Part shown: positions 11,770 to 21,666 of the stretch, piece by piece
Position numbering within the stretch: position 1 is the stretch's first letter
Layout of the letters: each line of letters opens with the position of its first letter
Assembly: GCF_033705735.1 (NCBI RefSeq)
Contig: NZ_CP131130.1
Coordinates: 2,740,001 to 2,804,000, forward strand
Source: Shinella zoogloeoides
GTDB lineage: Bacteria; Pseudomonadota; Alphaproteobacteria; Rhizobiales; Rhizobiaceae
DNA length: 64,000 nucleotides
Direction of reading: 5' to 3'
Made by a program: the position numbers and the translations under genes
The notes under the pieces: generated by a model
What the model was told of the DNA's origin: nothing
Seen by the model: the letters and a program-made list of their open reading frames with translations, nothing else
The model's database searches: none

Positions 11770-12189
11770 CTAGACGAAGCGGAACACGCCGATGGCGTAG
11801 ACCACGGACAAGGCGAGAGCCCACCACAGGCTGGAGCCGACGAGGCCCAGCCATGCGAGTTGAATGAACGCCGAGCCGAGCAGCGACACGAACAATCGGT
11901 CGCCGCGCGTCGTCTCGAAGCGCAGGATGCCGACGCGCGGGGCACCGCCCGGCCGGTCATATTCCCAGACCGCCATCAGCGCGATCAGCAGAAAGATGGT
12001 CAGGAAGAACATGGCCGTCGGGAACGACCAGGCCATCCAGCCGCCCGGAACGAGCGGGGCGAACCAGTCGCGCGCGCCGTCCTTGACCGGCAGCACCGTG
12101 ACGAGCAGGCCCGTGGCGGCGGCATAGATGGCGAGCACCACGGCGAGCGCCACGGGCCAGCGATTGTTGCGGTTGGCGACGGCAGCCAT
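11770..12189 (-). CDS. glpU: DUF2160 family membrane protein of the glycerol transporter
   Basis: A 139-residue membrane protein with about four hydrophobic segments (near 10-30, 45-68, 98-115 and 118-137). It corresponds to DUF2160 proteins found only in glp-type ABC operons, where it is called GlpU; its exact role is unknown and it is presumed to be an accessory of the permease. The start is placed at the ATG preceded by GGGGAGGGG, 13 nt after the glpQ stop. An upstream in-frame start is possible but would overlap glpQ. Confidence 0.85.
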   Translation of the reverse strand: MAAVANRNNRWPVALAVVLAIYAAATGLLVTVLPVKDGARDWFAPLVPGGWMAWSFPTAMFFLTIFLLIALMAVWEYDRPGGAPRVGILRFETTRGDRLFVSLLGSAFIQLAWLGLVGSSLWWALALSVVYAIGVFRFV

Positions 12190-12202
12190 CGGCCCCTCCC
12201 CC

Positions 12203-13084
<882 letters not shown>

Positions 13085-13095
13085 GGTTTCCTCCC

Positions 13096-13962
<867 letters not shown>

Positions 13963-13964
13963 CG

Positions 13965-15035
13965 TCAGCCCTCCCTGCCGACACGCCAGCTATCGGCGTA
14001 GATGTTGATGGCGGCGAGGTCGAAGGTGACGCGCGGATCGGCCGGGATCTCACCGTCCTCCGGCACGACGATGGCGATCGGCCTGCCGGCGAATTCCGCC
14101 CGCACGATCTTCTGCCGGCCGATATCCTCGACCTTGCTGATCGAGACGGGCATGCCGTCGCGCGAAAGCGAGATGAATTCCGGGCGGATGCCGAGCTCCG
14201 TCCTGGCGCCGGCGGCGATCACCGGCGAATAGCCGAGGGTGATCGTCTCCTCGCCGACCCGGACGCTGCCGCCGTCGATGGCGGCCGGCAGGACGTTCAT
14301 GCCCGGCGAACCGATGAAATAGCCGACGAAGGTGTGGCTCGGCTTTTCGAAGAGCTCGGCCGGCGTGCCGATCTGCACGATCTGGCCGTCATACATCACG
14401 ACGACCTTGTCGGCGAAGGTCAGCGCCTCGGTCTGGTCATGCGTGACATAGACCATGGTGAAGCCGAACTGGCGGTGCAGCTTCTTGAGCTGCGAGCGCA
14501 GCACCCATTTCATATGCGGGTCGATGACCGTCAGCGGCTCGTCGAACAGGATGGCATTGACGTCGTTGCGCACGAGGCCGCGGCCGAGCGATATCTTCTG
14601 CTTCTGGTCGGCGGTGAGGCCGCGCGCCGTCTTCTTCGCCCAGCCGGCAAGGTCGATCATTTCCAGGATCTCGCGCACGCGCCGGTCGACGTCCGGCTCG
14701 GCGACGCCGCGGTTGCGCAGCGGGAAGGCGAGATTGTCGTAGACCGTCATCGTGTCGTAGATGACCGGGAACTGGAAGACCTGCGCGATGTTGCGCTCCT
14801 GCGTCGACAGGTACGTCACGTCCTTTCCGTCGAAAAGGATGCGACCCTCCGACGGCTGCAGCAGGCCCGAGATGATGTTGAGCAGCGTGGTCTTGCCGCA
14901 GCCCGAGGGGCCGAGCAGCGCATAGGCGCCGCCGTCGTTCCACTCGTGATGCACTTCCTTCAGCGCATAGTCCGCTTCGGACTTCGGCTTCTCGCCGTAG
15001 GAATGGCGGATGTGGTCGAGGTTGATGCGTGCCAT
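13965..15035 (-). CDS. glpT: Glycerol ABC transporter ATP-binding protein GlpT
   Basis: A 356-residue CUT1-type ATPase with a C-terminal TOBE region. Walker A is GPSGCGKTTLL, Walker B is ILFDEP, and a canonical H-loop YVTHDQTEA is present. The ABC signature, normally LSGGQ, reads LTADQKQ, and the D-loop reads LTVIDP rather than SxLD. It would pair with GlpS, whose defects are complementary. The start ATG follows GGAGAAG-like sequence; an upstream in-frame extension exists but lacks a better ribosome site. Rhizobial GlpT is not the E. coli G3P permease of the same name. Confidence 0.92.
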   Translation of the reverse strand: MARINLDHIRHSYGEKPKSEADYALKEVHHEWNDGGAYALLGPSGCGKTTLLNIISGLLQPSEGRILFDGKDVTYLSTQERNIAQVFQFPVIYDTMTVYDNLAFPLRNRGVAEPDVDRRVREILEMIDLAGWAKKTARGLTADQKQKISLGRGLVRNDVNAILFDEPLTVIDPHMKWVLRSQLKKLHRQFGFTMVYVTHDQTEALTFADKVVVMYDGQIVQIGTPAELFEKPSHTFVGYFIGSPGMNVLPAAIDGGSVRVGEETITLGYSPVIAAGARTELGIRPEFISLSRDGMPVSISKVEDIGRQKIVRAEFAGRPIAIVVPEDGEIPADPRVTFDLAAINIYADSWRVGREG

Positions 15036-15045
15036 GGTCTTCTCC

Positions 15046-16128
15046 TCACGCCGCCGCGGCGGCCGGCTCGGCCATCGCCCTGCCATCCGCGCCGAACGCC
15101 ATCAGGTGGCGCGTGTCGACATGGACGGTGACGACCGCGTCGGGCTCGATGTCGTGGATGCCGGGCGCAAGCATGACCCAGCGGGTGCCCTCGAATTCGA
15201 TATGGATGAAGCTCTCCGAGCCCGCGATCTCCGAAATCGCCGTGCGCGCCTTAAGGCTCGCGGAGGCCGGGCTCTGGCTGGAAAGCGAAAGATGATGCGG
15301 CTGGAAGGCGATGGTGCAGGGACCGTCCGGCAGCGCAGAAAGATGCGCCGGCACCGGCAGCACCGGCTTGCCGCCGACCTCGAAATGGCCGCCGGTCTTC
15401 ACGACCTGCATCGTGTTGAGCGGCGGATCGGCGAAGGTGCGGGCGGTCAGAAGGTCGTTCGGACGGCGATAGACGTCGATGGTGCGGCCGAACTGGGTGA
15501 TGCGCCCTTCCGACAGCGTCGCCGTGTTGCCGCCGAGAAGCAGCGCTTCGGAAGGCTCCGTCGTCGCATAGACGAAGATCGCACCGGAGGCGGAAAAGAT
15601 CTTCGGAAGCTCCAGCCGCAGCTCCTCGCGCAGCTTATAGTCGAGATTGGCGAGCGGCTCGTCGAGCAGCACCAGGCTGGCATTCTTGACGATGGCGCGG
15701 GCGAGCGCCGTTCGCTGCTGCTGGCCGCCGGAAAGGTTGAGCGGCGTGCGGTCGAGATAGGGCGTCAGCTTCAGGAGCTCCGCCGCCTTACGCACTTCGC
15801 GGTCGATGGTCGCCGCATCGGCGCCCTTGATGCGCATCGGCGAGGCGATGTTCTCGTAGACGGTCATCGCCGGGTAGTTGATGAACTGCTGGTAGACCAT
15901 GGCGACGCCCCGGTCCTGCACGCGCACGCCCGTCACATCCTTGCCATCGAACCAGACGGAGCCGGAGGTCGGCTTGTCGAGCCCGGCCATCAGGCGCATC
16001 AGCGAGGTCTTGCCCGACAGCGTCGGGCCGAGCAGCACGTTGAGCGAGCCGCGCTCGAGCACGAGGTTGGTCGGGTGGATATGCGTGTCCGCCCCCGCCA
16101 CCTTCGCGATGTTTCTCAGTTCCAGCAT
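15046..16128 (-). CDS. glpS: Glycerol ABC transporter ATP-binding protein GlpS
   Basis: A 360-residue ATPase with Walker A GPTLSGKTS, a canonical signature LSGGQQQR, Walker B LVLLDEP and D-loop LANLD. The H-loop position reads YATTEPSEA: the switch histidine expected as THDQ is absent. The C-terminal TOBE/MOBP domain ends in an Ala-rich tail. The start ATG follows GGAGACAGGA. The gene is 41 bp downstream of glpD and 10 bp before glpT on the same strand. It forms the cytoplasmic motor of the glycerol importer with GlpT. Confidence 0.92.
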   Translation of the reverse strand: MLELRNIAKVAGADTHIHPTNLVLERGSLNVLLGPTLSGKTSLMRLMAGLDKPTSGSVWFDGKDVTGVRVQDRGVAMVYQQFINYPAMTVYENIASPMRIKGADAATIDREVRKAAELLKLTPYLDRTPLNLSGGQQQRTALARAIVKNASLVLLDEPLANLDYKLREELRLELPKIFSASGAIFVYATTEPSEALLLGGNTATLSEGRITQFGRTIDVYRRPNDLLTARTFADPPLNTMQVVKTGGHFEVGGKPVLPVPAHLSALPDGPCTIAFQPHHLSLSSQSPASASLKARTAISEIAGSESFIHIEFEGTRWVMLAPGIHDIEPDAVVTVHVDTRHLMAFGADGRAMAEPAAAAA

Positions 16129-16169
16129 TCCTGTCTCCGTCGTTCCTCCCAGCCACCGGATCGGGTGTG

Positions 16170-17687
16170 CTAGTGGGGCGCCGCCCTTGCGGCCGCCATG
16201 TAGTCTTCCAGCGCGGCCGCTTCCGCGGCCGTCAGATGCAATCCTCGTTTGGTCCGCCGCCACAGCACGTCCTCGGCGTGCCGGGCCCATTCTTCCTTCA
16301 TCAGCCAGCGTACCTCGCGCTCGTAGAGATCGCTGCCGAAGTGCCGGCCGAGATCGTCCACCGTCTTTGCGCCCTCCAGCATCGCCTTCGCCCGCGTGCC
16401 GTAGAGGCGCACGAGCCGGCGGGCATGGGCGGGCGCGAGAAAGGGAAATTGCGCGACAAGTCCCTTCACCTCGGCATCGAAACCGTCGACCGCAAAATCG
16501 CCGCCCGGCAGACGGGACCGGGCCGTCCAGCACTCCCCCTTCTCGCCGATCGCATCGCCGATCTTCTCCAGCGCCGATTCGGCAAGACGCCGGTAGGTGG
16601 TGAGCTTGCCGCCGAAGATGTTGAGCAGCGGGGCCTGCCCGTCGCCGCCCTCGACCTTCAGCACGTAGTCGCGCGTGGCTTCCTGCGCCTTGCTGGCGCC
16701 ATCGTCGAAGAGCGGGCGCACGCCGGAATAGGTCCAGACGATGTCCTCGCGCTTCACCGGATCGGCGAAATACTCGCTCGCCGAGGCGCACAGATAGTCG
16801 ATTTCCTCGTCGCTGATGCGCGCATCGCGCGGATCGCCCTGATAGTCGCGGTCAGTCGTGCCGATCAGCGTGAACTCTTCCTGGTAGGGAATGGCGAACA
16901 TGATACGCCCGTCCGGGTTCTGGAAGAAGTAGGCGCGCGGATCGGAGAATTTCTTCTTCACGACGATATGGCTGCCCTGCACCAGGCGGACATTGTGTAC
17001 ATCGTTGCGGCCAAAGGCCGAGGAGAGGACCTTGTCCACCCAGGGTCCGGCGGCGTTCACCAGCATGCGGGCGCGGACCGTCTCGCGGTCGCCCGTCGCG
17101 ACATTCTCCGTCTCGACGTTCCAGTGGCCGTTCTCGCGCCGGGCGGTGACGACCTTGGTGCCGGTGCGGATATCCGCGCCGCGGTCGGCCGCGTCGCGCG
17201 CATTCAGCACCACGAGGCGCGCATCGTCCACCCAGCCGTCGGAATATTCGAAGGCCTTGCGGAAGAGCTTCTTCAGCGGCCCGCCTGCCGGGTCCTTCGC
17301 AAGGTCGAGCGTCGCGGTCGCCGGCAGCAGCTTGCGCCCGCCGATATAGTCGTAGAGGAAAAGGCCGAGGCGGATGAGCCAGGCCGGGCGCAGGCCGCCC
17401 TTCTGGAACGGCAGCACGAAGCGCATCGGCCAGATGACATGCGGCGCCATGGCCCAGAGCACTTCGCGCTCCATCAGCGCCTCGCGCACGAGGCGGAATT
17501 CGTAATGCTCCAGATAGCGCAGCCCGCCATGGATGAGCTTGGTCGAGGCGGAAGAGGTGCCGGAGGCGAAGTCCTTCATCTCGGCAAGCACGACCGAATA
17601 GCCGCGTCCCGCCGCATCGCGCGCGATGCCGCAGCCGTTGATGCCGCCACCGATGACGAAAATATCGCGGATCACGTCGCCGTCCAA
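16170..17687 (-). CDS. glpD: Glycerol-3-phosphate dehydrogenase (FAD-dependent)
   Basis: About 505 residues. The N-terminal Rossmann motif GGGINGCGIARDAAGRG binds FAD; further conserved blocks are GTSSASTKLIHGGLRYLE, VNAAGPW and FGGKLTTYRR. It oxidises sn-glycerol 3-phosphate to DHAP at the membrane, feeding electrons to quinone. The start is uncertain. A TTG at 17685-17687 follows GGGAGGGG by 3 nt; GTG at 17673-17675 and TTG at 17712-17714 are alternatives. Paired AAACGAA boxes upstream suggest GlpR control. It heads the glp transporter operon. Confidence 0.94.
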   Translation of the reverse strand: MDGDVIRDIFVIGGGINGCGIARDAAGRGYSVVLAEMKDFASGTSSASTKLIHGGLRYLEHYEFRLVREALMEREVLWAMAPHVIWPMRFVLPFQKGGLRPAWLIRLGLFLYDYIGGRKLLPATATLDLAKDPAGGPLKKLFRKAFEYSDGWVDDARLVVLNARDAADRGADIRTGTKVVTARRENGHWNVETENVATGDRETVRARMLVNAAGPWVDKVLSSAFGRNDVHNVRLVQGSHIVVKKKFSDPRAYFFQNPDGRIMFAIPYQEEFTLIGTTDRDYQGDPRDARISDEEIDYLCASASEYFADPVKREDIVWTYSGVRPLFDDGASKAQEATRDYVLKVEGGDGQAPLLNIFGGKLTTYRRLAESALEKIGDAIGEKGECWTARSRLPGGDFAVDGFDAEVKGLVAQFPFLAPAHARRLVRLYGTRAKAMLEGAKTVDDLGRHFGSDLYEREVRWLMKEEWARHAEDVLWRRTKRGLHLTAAEAAALEDYMAAARAAPH

Positions 17688-17740
17688 ATTCCCCTCCCAT
17701 TTCGCATTGCACAAATTTGCGCAGTTGCGAAAGCATGGAG

Positions 17741-17774
17741 AGTTAAAACGAAAACATTTCGAATGTCAAACGAA
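17741..17774 (-). promoter_or_regulatory. Candidate glpD promoter with GlpR operator boxes
   Basis: On the minus strand, a perfect -35 TTGACA (complement of 17764-17769) is followed after 17 nt by TTAACT (complement of 17741-17746). Two direct AAACGAA boxes (17746-17752 and 17768-17774) are spaced 22 bp apart and overlap the two hexamers. Between them is the palindrome ACATT-TCG-AATGT (17754-17766). The same box is paired in the glpR upstream region, which points to GlpR repression. Assignment is by inspection only. Confidence 0.6.
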
Positions 17775-17801
17775 TGCGATCGGAAATACGATCAGGCTGC
17801 G

Positions 17802-18572
17802 TCACGCCTGCGGTGCGGTCTCCACGAGACGCACGTCATGCTCCTGGCAAATGCTGCGAATCCCCTCGAAAGGACAGGTATCCGTGATGAATGTATGGAC
17901 CTGCGAGAGGTGCCCGATGCGCACCGGCGCGGTCCTTTCGAATTTCGTGGAATCCGAAACCAGGATGACATGGCGCGCATTCGCGATGATCGCCTGCGCC
18001 ACCTTCACCTCGCGGTAGTCGAAATCGAGCAGCGCGCCGTCCTCGTCGATGGCCGAAACGCCGATCACCGCATAGTCCACCTTGAACTGGCGGATGAAAT
18101 CCACCGCCGCCTCGCCGACGATGCCGCCGTCCGAGCCGCGCACGACGCCGCCGGCAATGACCACCTCGATCGAGGGATAGACGCGCAACCGGTTGGCGAC
18201 GTTGATGTTATTGGTGATGACCATCAGCTCTTTATGCTCGAGCAGCGCGTCGCCGACGGCCTCCGTCGTCGTGCCGATATTGATGAAGAGCGAGGAATTG
18301 TCGGGGATCATGCCCGCGGCGGCGCGGCCGATCGCCTGCTTTTCCGGCGCGGCGATGGAGCGGCGGGCCTCGTATTTCACATTCTCGTTACCGCTCGGGA
18401 ACAGCGCGCCGCCATGGATGCGCGTCAGCACCTTGTTGTCGCAGAGATCGTTGAGGTCCTTGCGGATGGTCTGCGGCGTCACGGAGAAGCGCGCCGCGAG
18501 GTCCTCCACGAGCACGCGGCCCTCGACCTTGGCGAGATCGACGATCTCCGCCTGGCGACCTGTCAGAAACAT
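17802..18572 (-). CDS. glpR: DeoR/GlpR family repressor of the glycerol regulon
   Basis: A 256-residue regulator. A DeoR-type winged helix-turn-helix is at about 1-57 (VTPQTIRKDLNDLCDNKVLTRIHGGA) and a DeoRC sugar-phosphate sensor domain follows (INIGTTTEAVGDALLEH). E. coli GlpR is released from DNA by glycerol 3-phosphate; the same is expected here from the linkage to glpD. The start is set at the ATG after GGAGGAGCCC; an ATG four codons upstream overlaps that ribosome site and is less likely. It is transcribed in the same direction as glpD, with its own promoter. Confidence 0.92.
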   Translation of the reverse strand: MFLTGRQAEIVDLAKVEGRVLVEDLAARFSVTPQTIRKDLNDLCDNKVLTRIHGGALFPSGNENVKYEARRSIAAPEKQAIGRAAAGMIPDNSSLFINIGTTTEAVGDALLEHKELMVITNNINVANRLRVYPSIEVVIAGGVVRGSDGGIVGEAAVDFIRQFKVDYAVIGVSAIDEDGALLDFDYREVKVAQAIIANARHVILVSDSTKFERTAPVRIGHLSQVHTFITDTCPFEGIRSICQEHDVRLVETAPQA

Positions 18573-18587
18573 GGGCTCCTCCATTGC

Positions 18588-18629
18588 TTTCGTTTGTTTT
18601 CATAATATGCAAAAACGAAACCACATCAA
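18588..18629 (-). promoter_or_regulatory. Candidate glpR promoter with inverted GlpR half-sites
   Basis: On the minus strand, TTGATG (complement of 18624-18629), a 16-nt spacer and TATTAT (complement of 18602-18607) form a good sigma-70 promoter. A perfect inverted pair TTTCGTTT/AAACGAAA (18588-18595 and 18613-18620) flanks the -10, with one half-site in the spacer. This fits autoregulation by GlpR and might also affect the divergent gene at 18710. Confidence 0.6.
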
Positions 18630-18709
18630 TTCACCCGCTCTGCCTTCTTGGAGTGCGGGCGTCTTTTTGGGATACTGCGCAGACGGCAGGTGACCGGGGA
18701 GGAAGACAC

Positions 18710-19480
18710 ATGTTTCATCCAGCCTTGTTCAAGGGCGCGAATGTCGTGGTGACCGGCGCGGGACGCGGCATCGGGCTGGAGATCGCCCGGCAGTTCCTCG
18801 ATTGCGGCGCCCATGTGCTGCTGCACGGCGGCCGCGCGGCCCATGGACCGCTTCCCGATTTCCTCGAAAACGCCGTCGCCGATGCGCGCGCCCACATCGT
18901 CTATTCGGACTTCCTCGTCGAAGGCGGCGTCGGCACGCTGCTGCAGCGCGTGGACAGCCTCTTCCCGCATGTCGACGTGCTGATCAACAATGCCGGCACC
19001 ATGGTCGGCCGCTTTCCCGCCGCCGACCTCACCGACGAGGAATACGAGACCGTCGTGCGCCTCAACCAGACCTCCGTCGTCGAGGTGACGCGCGGCCTGC
19101 TGCGCTCGCTCCGCCGCGCGCCGCGCGCGGCCATCGTCAATACGGTGTCGATTTCGGCGCTGACCGGCGGCAGCCCCGGCTCGGCGATCTATTCCGCCAC
19201 CAAGGCCTTCGTCGCCACCTATTCCAAGGGCCTTGCCCGTGAGCTCGCCCCGGACGGCATCCGCGTCAACTGCGTCTCGCCCGGCACGATCACCACGGAT
19301 TTCCATTCGCGCTATTCCTCCGCCGAAAAGCTGGAGGCAACGCGCAGGACCATTCCCCTGCAGCGGCTCGGAACGGCGGAGGACTGCGCTCCCGCCTATC
19401 TCTTCCTCGCCTCCGATGCGCTCTCGGGCTACATCACCGGCCAGGTGCTGGAAGTGAACGGCGGCCAGCTCATCTGCTGA
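18710..19480 (+). CDS. SDR family oxidoreductase
   Basis: A 256-residue classical short-chain dehydrogenase/reductase: cofactor loop TGAGRGIGLE (near 15-25), NNAG motif, catalytic Ser in VSISAL, and YSATK with the catalytic Tyr/Lys pair. The C-terminal segment ITGQVLEVNGGQLIC is also typical. Substrate is unknown. It is divergent from glpR across a 137-bp gap containing the proposed GlpR operator, so a role linked to polyol or glycerol metabolism is possible but unproven. The ATG is preceded by GGGGAGGAAG. It is convergent with the next gene, with only 12 bp between. Confidence 0.88.
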   Translation: MFHPALFKGANVVVTGAGRGIGLEIARQFLDCGAHVLLHGGRAAHGPLPDFLENAVADARAHIVYSDFLVEGGVGTLLQRVDSLFPHVDVLINNAGTMVGRFPAADLTDEEYETVVRLNQTSVVEVTRGLLRSLRRAPRAAIVNTVSISALTGGSPGSAIYSATKAFVATYSKGLARELAPDGIRVNCVSPGTITTDFHSRYSSAEKLEATRRTIPLQRLGTAEDCAPAYLFLASDALSGYITGQVLEVNGGQLIC

Positions 19481-19492
19481 CCGCCTCCGTCC

Positions 19493-20488
19493 TTACGCGT
19501 TGACGTCGATGACGACGCGCCCCTTCACCTTGCCTTCGAGAATGCGGTTCGCCAGTTCCGGCAGGTCGGAAAGCCGGTGCTCGACCACCATCGCCTCCAG
19601 CTTCTCCATCGGCAGGTCGGCGGCGATGCGGTTCCAGGCGTCGACCCGCTGGTCGTAAGGCCGCATCACCGAGTCGATGCCGAGCAGGCTGACGCCGCGC
19701 AGCAGGAACGGAATGACGGTGAAGGACGGAACGGCGGCCCCGGCGGCAAGGCCGACTGCGGCCACGGCTCCGCCATATTTCGTCTGCTTGAGCACCCGCG
19801 CCAGCATGTCGCCGCCGACGGCATCGATGGCGCCCGCCCAGCGCTCGGATTCGAGCGGCCGGCTGTTCGCCTCGGAAAGCTCGGAACGGTCGACGATCGT
19901 CTCCGCGCCGAGCTGCTTGAGATAGCCCGCCGCGTCCGGCCGCCCCGTGACCGCGGCGACGGAATAGCCGAGCCGGGCGAGTAGCGCGACGCCGACGGAA
20001 CCGACGCCGCCCGCCGCACCGGTCACCAGGACCTCGCCCTTCAGCGGCGAAAGCCCGGCCTTCTCCAGCGCCATGACCGACAGCATGGAGGTGAGCCCCG
20101 CCGTGCCGATCGCCATGGCCTGGCGCGTCGAAAGCTCATCCGGCAGCGGCACCAGCCAGTCGGCCTTCACCTTGGCGCGCGTCGCAAAGCCGCCCCACCA
20201 GATCTCGCCGACCCGCCAGCCCGTCAGCACCACCCGGTCGCCCTGCCTATAGCGCGGGTCCTCGGACGCCTCGACCGTGCCGGCGAAATCGACGCCCGGC
20301 ACATGCGGGAAGCTGCGCACCAGCCCGCCCTTGCCGTTGATGCAGAGCCCGTCCTTGTAGTTGAGCGTCGAATATTCCACCGCGACGGTCACGTCGCCGT
20401 CGGGCAGCCGCGCGTCGTCGATTTCCTGGACCGAGGCGGAGACCGCCCCGTCCCCGCCCTTTTCGACCAGCAATGCCTGAAACGTCAT
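19493..20488 (-). CDS. MDR family oxidoreductase, YhdH/AcuI-type quinone or acryloyl-CoA reductase
   Basis: A 331-residue zinc-independent medium-chain dehydrogenase. It has a GroES-like N-terminal half (NYKDGLCINGKGGLVRSFPHVPGVDFAGTV), nucleotide-binding VTGAAGGVGSVGVALL, and the C-terminal RVVIDV end typical of YhdH/AcuI. AcuI reduces acryloyl-CoA to propionyl-CoA using NADPH; the exact substrate here is unknown. The ATG at 20486-20488 follows GAGGAGGAC. It is divergent from the LysR gene, although sequence match alone links it to neither the glp nor the fds operon. Confidence 0.85.
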   Translation of the reverse strand: MTFQALLVEKGGDGAVSASVQEIDDARLPDGDVTVAVEYSTLNYKDGLCINGKGGLVRSFPHVPGVDFAGTVEASEDPRYRQGDRVVLTGWRVGEIWWGGFATRAKVKADWLVPLPDELSTRQAMAIGTAGLTSMLSVMALEKAGLSPLKGEVLVTGAAGGVGSVGVALLARLGYSVAAVTGRPDAAGYLKQLGAETIVDRSELSEANSRPLESERWAGAIDAVGGDMLARVLKQTKYGGAVAAVGLAAGAAVPSFTVIPFLLRGVSLLGIDSVMRPYDQRVDAWNRIAADLPMEKLEAMVVEHRLSDLPELANRILEGKVKGRVVIDVNA

Positions 20489-20590
20489 GGCGTCCTCCTC
20501 GTGATCCTCTTGCCGTAAGACGATATAGGGCGCGGGGCATTGGTGCCGCCACTGTTCTTTTGTATCAAGAGCATGGAGGCGCCGTTCCGG

Positions 20591-21484
20591 ATGATAGACA
20601 AGCTCGAATATTTCATTGCCCTCGCCCGCGAGAAGCACTTTGCCCGCGCGGCGGAGGAGCTCGGCATTTCGCAGCCGACGCTCTCGGCGGCGATCCGCCA
20701 GCTGGAGGAGCAGCTCGGCGTGATGCTGGTGGTGCGCGGCTCGCGCTTCCAGGGGCTGACGCCGGAAGGCCAGCGCGTGCTGGAATGGGCCCGCCGCATC
20801 GTCGGCGACACCCGCACCATGCGCGAGGAGATGCGCGCCGCCCGCAAGGGCCTGTCCGGCCATATACGGCTCGCCGCCATCCCGACGACGCTCGCCATCG
20901 TGCCGCGCATCACCGCGCCCTTCCAGGAAAAGCACCCCGACGTCACCTTCTCCATCGTCTCCACCACCTCGATCAAGATTCTCGGCCTTCTCGAAAACCT
21001 CGAGATCGACGCAGGCATCACCTATCTGGAGAACGAACCGCTCGGCCGCGTGACGAGCGTGCCCCTGCTGCACGAGCACTATTGCCTCATCACCGCCAAG
21101 GGCGGACCGTTTTCGGATCGCGAAAGCGTGACCTGGCAGGAGGCCGGCAGCGTTAGGCTTTGCCTATTGACCGCGGACATGCAGAACCGCCGCATCATCA
21201 ACCGCCATTTCGCCGAAGCGGGCATTTCCGCCGAGCCGTCCCTCGAATCGAATTCGATGATCGTGCTTCTTTCCCACGTGCGGACCGGGCGCTGGTGCAG
21301 CATCATGCCGCGAAATGTCGCGAAATCCTTCGGATTTCATGAGGAAATAAGTATAGTTTCCCTCGCCGAGCCCAATCCCTACCACACGGTCGGTCTCGTC
21401 GCGACACATCGTGAGCCATTCACGCCGCTCGTCTCCGCCCTCCTGCACGAGGCGCGGATTCTGGCCGAAACGGGCATGGATTGA
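20591..21484 (+). CDS. LysR family regulator, probable activator of the formate dehydrogenase operon
   Basis: A LysR-type regulator of 297 residues from the chosen ATG (MIDKLEYFIALAREKHF); an ATG at 20573 would add six residues. The N-terminal helix-turn-helix (RAAEELGISQPTLSAAIRQLEEQLG) is followed by a periplasmic-binding-like effector domain. It lies directly upstream of fdsG on the same strand, in the position of the FdsR regulator known in other fds clusters, so formate-responsive control is likely by analogy. Confidence 0.88.
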   Translation: MIDKLEYFIALAREKHFARAAEELGISQPTLSAAIRQLEEQLGVMLVVRGSRFQGLTPEGQRVLEWARRIVGDTRTMREEMRAARKGLSGHIRLAAIPTTLAIVPRITAPFQEKHPDVTFSIVSTTSIKILGLLENLEIDAGITYLENEPLGRVTSVPLLHEHYCLITAKGGPFSDRESVTWQEAGSVRLCLLTADMQNRRIINRHFAEAGISAEPSLESNSMIVLLSHVRTGRWCSIMPRNVAKSFGFHEEISIVSLAEPNPYHTVGLVATHREPFTPLVSALLHEARILAETGMD

Positions 21485-21524
21485 TAGAAATTTCCTATTG
21501 ACCAACGGGACAGCTTTATTGACC
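21484..21524. promoter_or_regulatory. Candidate LysR-binding region upstream of fdsG
   Basis: Immediately after the LysR stop is the imperfect palindrome ATAGAAATTTCCTAT (21484-21498), which fits the T-N11-A format. It is followed by two TATTGACC direct repeats at 21496-21503 and 21517-21524, 21 bp apart (two helical turns). These are 140-180 bp upstream of fdsG. No clear -10 was identified. Confidence 0.4.
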
Positions 21525-21666
21525 CGTCGTGTCATGGCTGAGAAGCTGTTAGAATAGTCTGCGGAGATCGACAGGGTTCCGGTTTTCGCCGAACAGTTTC
21601 AACGGCATCGGCGCATCGAACCCGCGATTTCCAGCGGTTCGTTCGTGTCGGTTGGGAGGCCTGATC

